Part shown: positions 1 through 6,105 of the stretch, piece after piece
Layout: each line of letters opens with the position of its first letter
How positions within the stretch are numbered: position 1 is the first letter of the stretch
The notes under the pieces: model-generated
The model's database searches: none
The model's input: only the letters and a program-made list of their open reading frames with translations
Told to the model about the DNA's origin: nothing
Program-made: the position numbers and the translations under genes
Assembly (NCBI GenBank): GCA_029864785.1
Contig: JAOTST010000037.1
Location: forward strand, 1-9,749
DNA from: Chromatiales bacterium
GTDB lineage: Bacteria > Pseudomonadota > Gammaproteobacteria > Thiohalomonadales > Thiohalomonadaceae
DNA: 9,749 nucleotides
Reading direction: 5' to 3'

Positions 1-1552
1 CAATTCGCGCGTAGTTGATGCCAAATGATTGGGCAAGGTGTTCAAAATCAGGATTGATAAAGTCACAATTGGTAAATCGCTGATTGTAATGTTGCTGCTG
101 GTTTTTTCGAATAAGCCCCATACTGGAGTTATTAAAAACAACGACATTGAGTGGTTTGTCGTAGTTGACTGCGGTCATAATTTCCATACAACACATCTGA
201 AAACCACCGTCGCCAAGAATAGCAAAGGAGGTTTTTGTATTGGCAAATCTTGCACCGATTGCGGCGGGAATGGCGTGCCCTAATGAGGATATTCCTGAGT
301 TAGGGTAGTAACTGTTGCCACTTGATACGGCTAAAAAATTTTGCGCGAAGATAATGTTGTCATCGAAAATAACCGCATCTTTTGGAAAGCTTTGCGCCAG
401 TTTTGAAAAGAAGTGCTCCACCAGTGAAAAACCGGATTGGAAAATTGCATAATCACCATTTGCGGAATTTTTTAACGCATTAACATTGTGCCGAACTGTT
501 TCGGCTCTGTCGTTATGAAGATTCAGCTTTTGAATAGCGGCTAGCGTCTCTGAGATGACTTCTTTGATATCTCCCTGAATAGCAACATCAACCGAAAAGA
601 CCTTTTCAAGTTGGTCGTAATCGCTATCGATCTGCACAATTTTTTTATTATGCAGCAGCTTGTCATCCCATAGATAACTGGTGCGTTCATTAAAGCTGGC
701 ACCGAGAACAATAATCAGGTCGGCGTTGTCTACAATATATCGATAGGCGTGACCGCTGGAGGTGACTCCCAGGCTACCGAGGGAGAGTGGAGAGTTTTCA
801 TCAATAACACCCTTTGCTTTCAGGCTGGTTGTTACCGGGATATTTTGCTGATGGCTAAGTTGCTCAATGACCTCTTGGGCACCTGAATGAATCGCCCCAT
901 AACCGGCAACGATAACTGGATTTTTGGCACTATTCAAAAGTTGGCTTAGCGCTTCAATACCCGGTGAATTATCATGGACATTGTAGAGTCTTTTGTCACT
1001 GCTAATCTGATTGAGAATCGAGTCATCGACCAGCTCTTGTTGAACATTGTATGGAAAACTTAGAAGTACTGGCCCAGGACTGGGAGAGAGCAAGATCTTC
1101 GATGCGCGGTTAAGCACCTGAGCAAGGTAGTCTGTTCGTTCGACAATTTTGTTATAGCGAGTGATTCCTTTGAAAAGAGCCTCTTGATTGATGCTCCCCC
1201 CTTCGCCAGAACTCTCCTGTAGGCCGCCTTTACCAAAAATATGAGTCGATGTTTCACCTGTGATAATCAGAATGGCCTGTTTATCGGCATAGGCGTTGGC
1301 AACGCCGGTGACTAAATTGGTCGCACCGGGACCTGCTGTGGTGATACAGGCCGATATTTTTCCTGAGGCCCTCGCATAACCGCCGGCCATAAAGGCTGCC
1401 CCTTGCTCATGTTTGGCAAGAACCGCTTCAATCGGTGAGTCGTAGAGCGCATCGTAGACCGGTAAAATATGCGCGCCGGGCATACCAAAAATATATTCGA
1501 TATTTAGCTGCTCTAAATATTTTACGATTAATTCACTGACTTTTATTTTCAT
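1..1552 (-). CDS. Acetolactate synthase-like thiamine diphosphate-dependent enzyme (3' end cut by window edge)
   Basis: Reading the minus strand from the ATG at 1552 gives 517 uninterrupted codons to the window edge. The N-terminal pyrimidine-binding domain has FGMPGAHILPVYDAL and then KHEQGAAFMAGGYAR, where Glu49 is the expected ThDP-activating glutamate, followed by TTAGPGATN (about 71-79). The middle domain, about 200-335 (NPVIVAGYGA, IPVTTSLKAKG, LSLGSLG, ADLIIVLGASFNERT), matches the central domain of acetohydroxyacid synthases. The C-terminal ThDP motif starts at GDGG (447-450) and closes at NN (474-475), the usual spacing. Full-length relatives have about 550-590 residues, so roughly 35-70 are missing. 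Established: such enzymes join pyruvate-derived hydroxyethyl-ThDP to a 2-oxoacid, as in branched-chain amino acid or acetoin synthesis. No small regulatory subunit is visible, but it could lie beyond the edge. The exact substrate cannot be told; other ThDP decarboxylases remain possible. No clear Shine-Dalgarno precedes the ATG. Confidence 0.9.
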   Translation of the reverse strand, partial: MKIKVSELIVKYLEQLNIEYIFGMPGAHILPVYDALYDSPIEAVLAKHEQGAAFMAGGYARASGKISACITTAGPGATNLVTGVANAYADKQAILIITGETSTHIFGKGGLQESSGEGGSINQEALFKGITRYNKIVERTDYLAQVLNRASKILLSPSPGPVLLSFPYNVQQELVDDSILNQISSDKRLYNVHDNSPGIEALSQLLNSAKNPVIVAGYGAIHSGAQEVIEQLSHQQNIPVTTSLKAKGVIDENSPLSLGSLGVTSSGHAYRYIVDNADLIIVLGASFNERTSYLWDDKLLHNKKIVQIDSDYDQLEKVFSVDVAIQGDIKEVISETLAAIQKLNLHNDRAETVRHNVNALKNSANGDYAIFQSGFSLVEHFFSKLAQSFPKDAVIFDDNIIFAQNFLAVSSGNSYYPNSGISSLGHAIPAAIGARFANTKTSFAILGDGGFQMCCMEIMTAVNYDKPLNVVVFNNSSMGLIRKNQQQHYNQRFTNCDFINPDFEHLAQSFGINYARI

Positions 1553-1593
1553 ACAACGGTAAAAATCCGATGGTTTCAGGTTGATAAGTGGTT

Positions 1594-1623
1594 ATTAACC
1601 TAAATGCTAGTGACATTTTTCAA
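1594..1623 (-). promoter_or_regulatory. Possible sigma70 promoter for the ThDP enzyme gene
   Basis: On the minus strand TTGAAA (1623-1618; 5 of 6 consensus bases) is followed after 18 nt by GTTAAT (1599-1594; 4 of 6). It would start transcription about 35 nt upstream of the ATG at 1552. This is a consensus match only, in an AT-rich region where chance matches are common. Confidence 0.35.
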
Positions 1624-1635
1624 CATAAATGACAC

Positions 1636-1665
1636 TGGGATACAGGATAGATAAATAATATCCCA
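1636..1665. repeat. Perfect 7-bp inverted repeat TGGGATA/TATCCCA
   Basis: TGGGATA (1636-1642) and TATCCCA (1659-1665) are exact reverse complements separated by 16 nt. It lies just upstream of the proposed minus-strand -35 element, so an operator is possible. It could also be a weak RNA hairpin. There is no U-tract on the plus strand to make it a terminator for that strand. Confidence 0.45.
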
Positions 1666-1804
1666 AAAATATAATGAATGCCTCTGCCTTAAATCAGCGA
1701 TCTTGAGAGGAATATTTTTCGAAGTCAGCTCATTGGTCTGATGTATTGGATGTAACACCTGATTATATATGGCTATTTCAGAATAGTGGAACGATTCTAA
1801 TCAG

Positions 1805-1828
1805 ATAGCATAGATGTGTTGATGCTAT
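1805..1828. repeat. Perfect 7-bp inverted repeat ATAGCAT/ATGCTAT
   Basis: ATAGCAT (1805-1811) and ATGCTAT (1822-1828) are exact reverse complements with a 10-nt spacer. The 17-nt distance from the start of one arm to the start of the other (about one and a half helical turns) is compatible with a dimeric regulator, but this is inference. It lies about 200 nt upstream of the Trp-repeat gene. Confidence 0.45.
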
Positions 1829-1873
1829 TCAGCGAACAATTAATGAATTAATATAGCGGCATAGAATTGTTGT

Positions 1874-1897
1874 GGGCGGTAAATTTTTATACCACCC
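1874..1897 (+). other. Imperfect hairpin in the leader of the Trp-repeat gene
   Basis: GGGCGGTA (1874-1881) can pair with TACCACCC (1890-1897): four pairs, one C-A mismatch, then three G-C pairs, around an 8-nt A/T loop. It ends 6 nt before the GGAG (1904-1907) that would serve the small ORF at 1920. If transcribed, it could stabilise the mRNA or affect ribosome access. The loop carries a run of five T, but there is none after the stem, so it is not a standard terminator. Confidence 0.35.
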
Positions 1898-1919
1898 CAT
1901 ATTGGAGATAGAGAAAAGG

Positions 1920-2018
1920 ATGAAGCTACTCTTAATGCAGTTAGTACTGCGCCGTCACCGGTATCGTTTAATTGTGTCTGTAACGTTCTTTGCACCGCTA
2001 TCTATCAATATTCATTAA
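1920..2018 (+). CDS. Possible 32-residue leader peptide upstream of the Trp-repeat gene
   Basis: ATG at 1920 opens a 32-codon ORF ending in TAA at 2016-2018. The peptide starts MKLLLMQLVLRRHRYRLIV and ends FFAPLSINIH: a short hydrophobic start, an Arg/His-rich patch, then a second hydrophobic stretch. Its start has GGAG 12 nt upstream and AAGG directly adjacent, a better ribosome site than the following gene has. The stop lies 7 nt before the ATG at 2026, in a different frame. This invites translational coupling, with ribosomes ending here reinitiating on the signal-peptide gene. It may equally be a chance ORF in the 5' leader. I know of no family for it. Confidence 0.3.
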   Translation: MKLLLMQLVLRRHRYRLIVSVTFFAPLSINIH

Positions 2019-2025
2019 ATTCGTT

Positions 2026-3768
2026 ATGAATATTTACTCCTTTATCAAAATAATTTCGTTAACCGGGGTTCTCATCTATCCCTTTGCAGCGGCAGCGGCA
2101 GCGGCAGCGGCAGCGGCAGCGGATGAGTGGAATGATGCGGGATTTACCTCAATGCATCGCGTAATCTGGAACGATGCCGGTTTTACGTTACGTGAGGCCA
2201 AGCGCTGGAAAAATCGTTGTGGAATTACTGATCCGGCGAAGGTGGCGGAGTGGGAGAGTATCGGCCTAACGACGCCTATGGCGGTCAGTATCTGGATGAA
2301 AAAGGGATTTACCACGCCAGACTCGGTGGTTAGAGCTCGCAGCGGCGATTCACAAGAGCCGATATCGTTGACGACTTCAAAGGATTCGAAAAAGGTAGGT
2401 CGTAAAGGCAAAAAGGCCTCATCAAAATCATCGTCGGAGCGTAAAAAGCGGGAGTGGCTGAGAAAGAGCCAGATAGCGACTTTAGTTGCTTCTGGGATTG
2501 AGCATGCGAATGCCGAGGAGTGGATCTTTGCGGGTTACTCATCGGATGAGGCCAAGGCGTGGCTTAAGGTTGATGGCATTCAACTTCCAGATGATCTTGC
2601 GGTATGGCTCGATATTGGTATTAGCTCTCCAGAGGCGCTACAGGCGTGGTATGCAAAGGGATTAACCACTGCCGATGCAGTAGAGAAACAGTTGGCATTT
2701 GAGAAGAGCGAGCGCGAAAAATTTGCTCGACTGGGAATTGCCCCCGATATGGTCAAAGCGTGGCAAAAAATTGGTGCGATGACATTTAATCAGGTCAATT
2801 ATCTGGTTAAGCGGGGATATAGTGTTGAAAAGTTGCGGGAGTGGATGGCTGCGGGCTTTACCACGCTAAAGTCGATTGAGATGTGGCGTGCAACGAGACT
2901 GAGCACGGCAGAATCAAAACAGTGGCGTGATAGTGGGTTTAATAGTGATGAGGCTGTTGCGATCATCTCCCATAAATTTTCTCTGGCAGAGATTGTTATC
3001 TGGCAACGACTATTTGGGTCATATACCTCGGCAGCAGAGAGGATTAACCGTTGGCGTGATGCAGGGTTTAATCCGGAGGTGGCTGAACAGTGGATTGGTG
3101 CACACCAAGCGATTAGTGCAGCAACTGCGGCTACTTGGAGAGAGAGTGGTTATCTGCCAACAAGCGAATGGGTACTGTTGGAGACAACCCCCGATGTCGT
3201 TGAGTTGTGGCGAAATAGTGAACAATCGCCGGAACAGGTGTTGCAGTGGATTAAATCTGGATTTGACCTGACAACGGCACAAAATTGGATGGATAGGGGG
3301 CTTAATGCTCAGCAGGCCAAAGTGTGGGGCAAAAATGGTTATAGTGCCAACGAGGCCGAAATGTGGATAAGCCAGGGTGTTACCAATCCGGGTCGAGCCA
3401 AGCGCTTAAAGACGATTACGATCGATGTCTCGAAATATTTCATCAAGGGTGTGGCCTATAACGCCTTTAGAAAGACGGCTAAATTGCTCAATATTCACAA
3501 GCTTCCCGAAAAGTTCACCTCAAAAAAGGGGGAGCTGAACACCTCTGTTTCACATTTTGATACATTAACGCCATTTGCCAAATGTATGACCGCCAGTGCG
3601 GTTAAAGATAAGTTGGATGACCGTGCCGTGATGGATATCGAAAATTCCCATTTTTATCAGACTGAGATGAAGCGGGTGGATGCTAAAAGATTTATGCGGC
3701 GTTATAGAAATTCATGCGAGGATTGGACTCGCTATATATTCACTATCTGGTTTAAAACGGCAAAGTAA
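2026..3768 (+). CDS. Exported Trp-repeat protein of unknown function with poly-alanine signal-peptide end
   Basis: This is a 580-residue protein from ATG 2026. A TTG at 1990 would add 12 residues, but the ATG start gives a cleaner signal peptide: MNIYSFIKI, a hydrophobic core to Phe20, then 12 alanines (21-32) and DEW. Residues 35-95 and about 150-450 are degenerate tandem units, W-x3-G-[FYLI]-[TSN]-x2-[ED]-A-x2-W. Trp spacing is mostly 13 and sometimes 14 or 15: for example W35, 48, 61, 76 and 90, and W395, 408, 421, 434 and 447. A Lys/Ser-rich linker (about 116-143) splits the array. Residues about 460-580 are a non-repeat, basic C-terminal region with Cys520 and Cys564. Each unit probably forms one short helix and a turn, giving a solenoid-like scaffold in the periplasm or outside the cell; this is inference. 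The ATG has no Shine-Dalgarno, and a small ORF ends 7 nt upstream. I do not recognise the family. Confidence 0.85.
   Translation: MNIYSFIKIISLTGVLIYPFAAAAAAAAAAAADEWNDAGFTSMHRVIWNDAGFTLREAKRWKNRCGITDPAKVAEWESIGLTTPMAVSIWMKKGFTTPDSVVRARSGDSQEPISLTTSKDSKKVGRKGKKASSKSSSERKKREWLRKSQIATLVASGIEHANAEEWIFAGYSSDEAKAWLKVDGIQLPDDLAVWLDIGISSPEALQAWYAKGLTTADAVEKQLAFEKSEREKFARLGIAPDMVKAWQKIGAMTFNQVNYLVKRGYSVEKLREWMAAGFTTLKSIEMWRATRLSTAESKQWRDSGFNSDEAVAIISHKFSLAEIVIWQRLFGSYTSAAERINRWRDAGFNPEVAEQWIGAHQAISAATAATWRESGYLPTSEWVLLETTPDVVELWRNSEQSPEQVLQWIKSGFDLTTAQNWMDRGLNAQQAKVWGKNGYSANEAEMWISQGVTNPGRAKRLKTITIDVSKYFIKGVAYNAFRKTAKLLNIHKLPEKFTSKKGELNTSVSHFDTLTPFAKCMTASAVKDKLDDRAVMDIENSHFYQTEMKRVDAKRFMRRYRNSCEDWTRYIFTIWFKTAK
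2086..2121 (+). repeat. Microsatellite: six perfect GCAGCG hexamers encoding 12 alanines
   Basis: Six exact, uninterrupted GCAGCG copies encode Ala21-Ala32 at the end of the signal peptide of the Trp-repeat protein. Alanine codons alternate strictly GCA and GCG, so the repeat is a DNA-level tandem and not just a protein preference for alanine. Gain or loss of units by slipped-strand mispairing would add or remove two Ala without breaking the frame. Confidence 0.95.
2128..3366 (+). repeat. Protein-level tandem array of about 13-residue Trp units
   Basis: This spans codon W35 to codon W447 of the Trp-repeat protein. Units share a leading Trp, a G-aromatic pair four to five residues later, and an Ala near position 10. 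The linker at about residues 116-143 and several decayed units (around 220-245 and 310-326) interrupt the array. The DNA is much more diverged than the protein pattern, so the array is old and selected rather than recently amplified. Confidence 0.75.
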
Positions 3769-3784
3769 GATTGGCCTTGCAGCG

Positions 3785-3793
3785 TGTTATAAT
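3785..3793 (+). promoter_or_regulatory. Extended -10 promoter element for the response regulator gene
   Basis: TGTTATAAT is a perfect extended -10 (TGn followed by TATAAT) at 3785-3793. Transcription should start near 3800, about 24 nt upstream of the ATG at 3824. At 17-nt spacing the -35 region (around 3765-3770) has no good match, as is usual for extended -10 promoters. The position between the Trp-repeat gene stop (3766-3768) and the regulator gives the regulator its own transcription start. Confidence 0.7.
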
Positions 3794-3823
3794 GGACTAT
3801 CCAACAAGTAGATAGATAATTCT

Positions 3824-3943
3824 ATGAAGAACAAGGTATTGGTCTGTGACGACTCCATTACAAATGTCGTTATTCTCTCAAAGCTGATGAAACTGAAGTT
3901 GGCCGCAGTGTTGATTCTGTTACTGATCCGCGTCAGGTTATGA
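3824..3943 (+). CDS. N-terminal fragment of the response regulator (receiver start, out of frame with the rest)
   Basis: ATG 3824 begins MKNKVLVCDDSITNVVILSKLM, the beta1-alpha1 of a receiver domain, with the acidic pair Asp9-Asp10. The receiver-like reading lasts until about residue 25. It then drifts into a hydrophobic, non-homologous tail and stops at TGA 3941-3943 (39 residues). The matching continuation, VGRSVDSVTDPRQV, lies in the frame of the ORF that starts at 3940, so the two form one gene displaced by one base. The stop overlaps the downstream start as ATGA. A plain AT-rich leader precedes the ATG, without a strong Shine-Dalgarno. It may be a sequencing error, a real one-base deletion, or a naturally split gene; see the findings. 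Confidence 0.7.
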   Translation: MKNKVLVCDDSITNVVILSKLMKLKLAAVLILLLIRVRL

Positions 3944-4860
3944 CTCATCTGGAGGCGAGTGAATACGACCTGCTGTTGCTCGATTTTGAGATGCCTCACC
4001 TCAGTGGACTAGAGGTGACAACACTGGTTCGGGAGAAATTCAGTAGCCATGAGCTGCCGATTATTATTATTACCGGTAGTCAGAATATTGAAAATCGCAA
4101 TCAGGTGCTCTCCGGTGGGGCGAATGACTACGTTAATAAACCCATCGATCCTGTTGAGGTTGCCCTAAGGGTTAAAAATCTTCTATCGATTAGTGAGAGC
4201 TATAAGTTACAGCGAAGGCTTAATGATGAACTGGAGCTTCGCGTTGCGCAGCGTACTGCTGAGTTGGAGCGGTTTACCGAGAGCCTGATCAATCGCCTCT
4301 CCATGGCGGGAGAACTGCGTGATAATGAGACCGGGCAACACGTTATTCGGGTTGGGCAGTATGCGCGAGTTCTGGCCGAAGAGATCGGCCTTCCCTCCGA
4401 ACTGGTCTATATGATCGAAAAAACGGCACCGATGCACGATATTGGCAAAATCGGAATCCCCGATAGTATTTTGCATAAGCAGGGGCGATTGACTGAGGAG
4501 GAGCGTGAGGTGATGAATGGACACACTCTCTATGGCTCACAACTCCTTGGGGATGACCCCTCCATGTTGATCCAGATGGCTCAAAGTATTGCGGCAAGCC
4601 ATCACGAGAAGTGGGATGGCAGTGGTTATTGCAAAGGACTCTCTGGCGAGTCGATACCTATTGAAGGCAGGATTACAGCGATTGCCGATGTTTTTGACGC
4701 CCTGACTATGGAGCGCCCCTACAAAAAGCCGTGGCCGCTAGACGATGCAATTAAGTATATTTCGGATGAAGCCGGTACCTCCTTTGACCCGACACTGGTT
4801 GAAGTCTTTAATAAAAATATTGACCGCTTTCTTGCAGTAAAAGAGAAATATTCTGATTGA
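3940..4860 (+). CDS. Response regulator with HD-GYP c-di-GMP phosphodiesterase output (main part, frameshifted 5' end)
   Basis: These 306 residues carry the rest of a receiver and a complete HD-GYP domain. The receiver has LLLLDFEMP with phospho-acceptor Asp15, Thr45 in IIIITGS and Lys67 in VNKP. A helical linker follows (86-120, ending RVAQRTAELERF). The HD-GYP domain begins at MAGELRDNETGQHV (His134 is a likely metal ligand), with HDIGKIGIPD (166-175), HHEKWDGSGY (221-230) and DVFDALTMERPYKKPW. Established: HD-GYP enzymes hydrolyse c-di-GMP, usually to GMP, at a di- or tri-iron centre. The metal ligands look intact, but the GYP signature reads GYC (Cys231). Receiver-HD-GYP proteins usually start before the DD pair; here that part is in the upstream frame, and ATG 3940 is only the first start in this frame. 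No histidine kinase gene is adjacent. Phosphorylation would set hydrolysis if the receiver is made whole. Confidence 0.9.
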   Translation: MTHLEASEYDLLLLDFEMPHLSGLEVTTLVREKFSSHELPIIIITGSQNIENRNQVLSGGANDYVNKPIDPVEVALRVKNLLSISESYKLQRRLNDELELRVAQRTAELERFTESLINRLSMAGELRDNETGQHVIRVGQYARVLAEEIGLPSELVYMIEKTAPMHDIGKIGIPDSILHKQGRLTEEEREVMNGHTLYGSQLLGDDPSMLIQMAQSIAASHHEKWDGSGYCKGLSGESIPIEGRITAIADVFDALTMERPYKKPWPLDDAIKYISDEAGTSFDPTLVEVFNKNIDRFLAVKEKYSD

Positions 4861-4873
4861 ACTTTTGTTCAAT

Positions 4874-4894
4874 ATGGGTGGAATCCTCGCCCAT
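4874..4894 (+). terminator. Weak hairpin after the HD-GYP gene, possible terminator
   Basis: ATGGG (4874-4878) pairs with CCCAT (4890-4894), plus a T-G wobble inside, around a roughly 9-nt loop. It starts 14 nt past the TGA at 4858-4860. The downstream TTCATT is only weakly T-rich, so this would be an inefficient terminator at best. Confidence 0.25.
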
Positions 4895-4927
4895 TTCATT
4901 CGTTAAATGCCCATCGCTCCTGTCGCG

Positions 4928-5007
4928 TAAGTTAACGCACCTTGAAAAACAGTTTACCAATCATTACCATACTAAAATAGTATGAAATAAAAATGTTCTA
5001 AGTTAAC
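4928..5007. repeat. Two direct copies of TAAGTTAAC upstream of the binding-protein gene
   Basis: TAAGTTAAC occurs at 4928-4936 and again at 4999-5007, 71 nt apart, on either side of the inverted repeat at 4968-4984. Each contains the palindrome GTTAAC, and the first also sits within a near-palindrome GCGTAAGTTAACGC. The arrangement could be paired regulator sites, though 9-nt matches in AT-rich DNA can be chance. Confidence 0.3.
4968..4984. promoter_or_regulatory. Inverted repeat CATACTA-AAA-TAGTATG, possible operator
   Basis: Perfect 7-bp arms flank an AAA centre, 17 nt in all, in the 259-nt gap before the binding-protein gene. It starts 152 nt upstream of the ATG at 5120. The compact symmetry is typical of a dimeric repressor or activator site. 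An RNA hairpin with a 3-nt loop is possible but AT-rich. I see no clear -35/-10 pair in this gap, so the relation to the promoter is unknown. Confidence 0.4.
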
Positions 5008-5119
5008 TGGAGCAGTGGGTTTACTGTGTCTAGTCATTTCATGTTATTGTCATGGTATGAGTAGGCTCTGAAATAGATGCAACTTGTTGATTAAAAAGAA
5101 ATAGTTATAGGAAATTATT

Positions 5120-6073
5120 ATGAAGACCTTACTAAGAAACATTACAATTATTGCTTTTTCTATATTAGCCGGCGGCTCACTGGTATCCGCAGAGGAGACG
5201 GACAAGGCCTCTGCGCAGAAGATCTATACCGTTGGTTTTGCACAAGATACCTTAAGTAACGACTGGCGTGCCGCCCAGGTTAATGAGGTGAAGCGAGAGT
5301 TGGAGAAGCATCCGAACATCCGTTTTATTGTGACCGATGCCAAAGGGAGTGCCGCCCGGCAAACCTTTGATTTTGAGCGGTTGGCCGATGAGGGTGCGGA
5401 TATTTTGGTTACCAGTCCACGCGATGTACGCAGTATGACACCGGTTGTGGCTGATGTGATGAAACGAGGTATTCCGGTTATTCTATTGTCACGACGCATT
5501 ATGAGCGATGATTTCACTACATTCATTGGTGCAGATGATCGTGAAATTGCCCGCAAGGCGGCACGCTATCTGGCCAAAGAGCTCAAGGGCAAAGGGCGTG
5601 TGGTGATGCTTAAGGGGGTTGCAACGGCAACAACCGCAATCGCACGTGCTGAAGGTTTTATTGAAGAGCTTAAGAACTATCCCGGTATTAAGATTGTCGC
5701 TCAGCCTACAGCAAACTATCGACGTAACATTGCCATTAAAGAGATGGAGAAAGTGATCGATGCAGGGATTAAATTTGATGCAGTCTATGCCCACTCCGAC
5801 AGCATGGCCACGGGTGCACGCATGGCGATGGAGATGGCTGGTATCGATCCAAAATCGATCAAGATTGTTGGTATCGACTACATTCCCGAGGCGCGCGAGG
5901 CGATCAGAAAAGGTGAACAGAGCGCATCGTTTACCTACCCCACTGCAGGTCGACAGGGAGCTGAGGCAGTGTTAAAACTGATTCGTGGCGAGTCACTACA
6001 AAAGGAGCAGAGTATTCCCTTTACGCTGGTGACCAAAGAGAATGTTGAACAGGTTGACACCATATTTAAATAA
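5120..6073 (+). CDS. Periplasmic sugar-type substrate-binding protein (Peripla_BP_4 / RbsB-LuxP class), probably sensory
   Basis: This 317-residue protein has AGGAAA at 5109-5114, 5 nt before the ATG. Residues 1-24 are a Sec signal peptide with a likely cut after VSA. The mature part has the two-lobe periplasmic binding protein pattern: YTVGFAQDTLSNDWR (first strand and ligand loop), ADILVTSPRD, GIPVILLSRRI, FTTFIGADDREIARKAA, GRVVMLKGVATATTAIARAEGF, FDAVYAHSDSMATGA and KIVGIDYIPEAREAI. These are hallmarks of ribose/galactose-type and AI-2-type binding proteins; the ligand cannot be named. No transporter gene is nearby. The GGDEF-EAL sensor follows after 32 nt on the same strand, so the two are very likely co-transcribed. 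Inference: the ligand-bound protein docks on the sensor's periplasmic domain, as LuxP does on LuxQ or NspS on MbaA. Confidence 0.9.
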   Translation: MKTLLRNITIIAFSILAGGSLVSAEETDKASAQKIYTVGFAQDTLSNDWRAAQVNEVKRELEKHPNIRFIVTDAKGSAARQTFDFERLADEGADILVTSPRDVRSMTPVVADVMKRGIPVILLSRRIMSDDFTTFIGADDREIARKAARYLAKELKGKGRVVMLKGVATATTAIARAEGFIEELKNYPGIKIVAQPTANYRRNIAIKEMEKVIDAGIKFDAVYAHSDSMATGARMAMEMAGIDPKSIKIVGIDYIPEAREAIRKGEQSASFTYPTAGRQGAEAVLKLIRGESLQKEQSIPFTLVTKENVEQVDTIFK

Positions 6074-6105
6074 CAGACCATCCACTACATGGAGTTTCGA
6101 AGGCA

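Larger units (their letters stand above)
1553..1919. other. Non-coding divergent intergenic region
   Basis: This stretch of 367 nt separates the minus-strand ThDP gene from the plus-strand leader ORF and Trp-repeat gene. I see no plausible protein, tRNA or known riboswitch in it. It holds a possible minus-strand promoter (1594-1623) and two perfect 7-bp inverted repeats (1636-1665 and 1805-1828). An imperfect hairpin (1874-1897) lies just before a GGAG at 1904-1907. A weak plus-strand promoter candidate, TTGTTG (1867-1872) and TATACC (1888-1893), has a poor 15-nt spacer and overlaps the hairpin, so I do not call it separately. Confidence 0.6.

Noticed and set aside
29..283. Plus-strand ORF of 84 codons at the left edge
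   Set aside because: It lies antisense to the conserved ThDP-binding end of the acetolactate-synthase-like gene, which has clear family motifs in its own frame.
1990..2025. TTG at 1990 as start of the Trp-repeat gene
   Set aside because: It adds 12 residues in front of an already complete signal peptide, uses a rare start codon and has no ribosome site. The ATG at 2026 is preferred, though it also lacks one.
2076..2411. Minus-strand ORF of 111 codons with a poly-Ala end
   Set aside because: It is the antisense shadow of the GCAGCG repeat and Trp-repeat gene. Its alanine run comes only from the reverse complement of the hexamers, and the rest shows no domain pattern.
2128..3366. Trp-repeat array as a recently expanded DNA tandem repeat
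   Set aside because: Unit DNA sequences are strongly diverged and unit lengths vary between 13 and 15 codons. Only the protein pattern repeats, so this is not a recent DNA amplification.
3880..3905. Programmed -1 ribosomal frameshifting in the response regulator
   Set aside because: No X-XXY-YYZ slippery heptamer lies in the right phase; only a single A-AAG tetramer is present (3879-3882), and I see no strong downstream hairpin. A one-base deletion or sequencing error is the simpler explanation.
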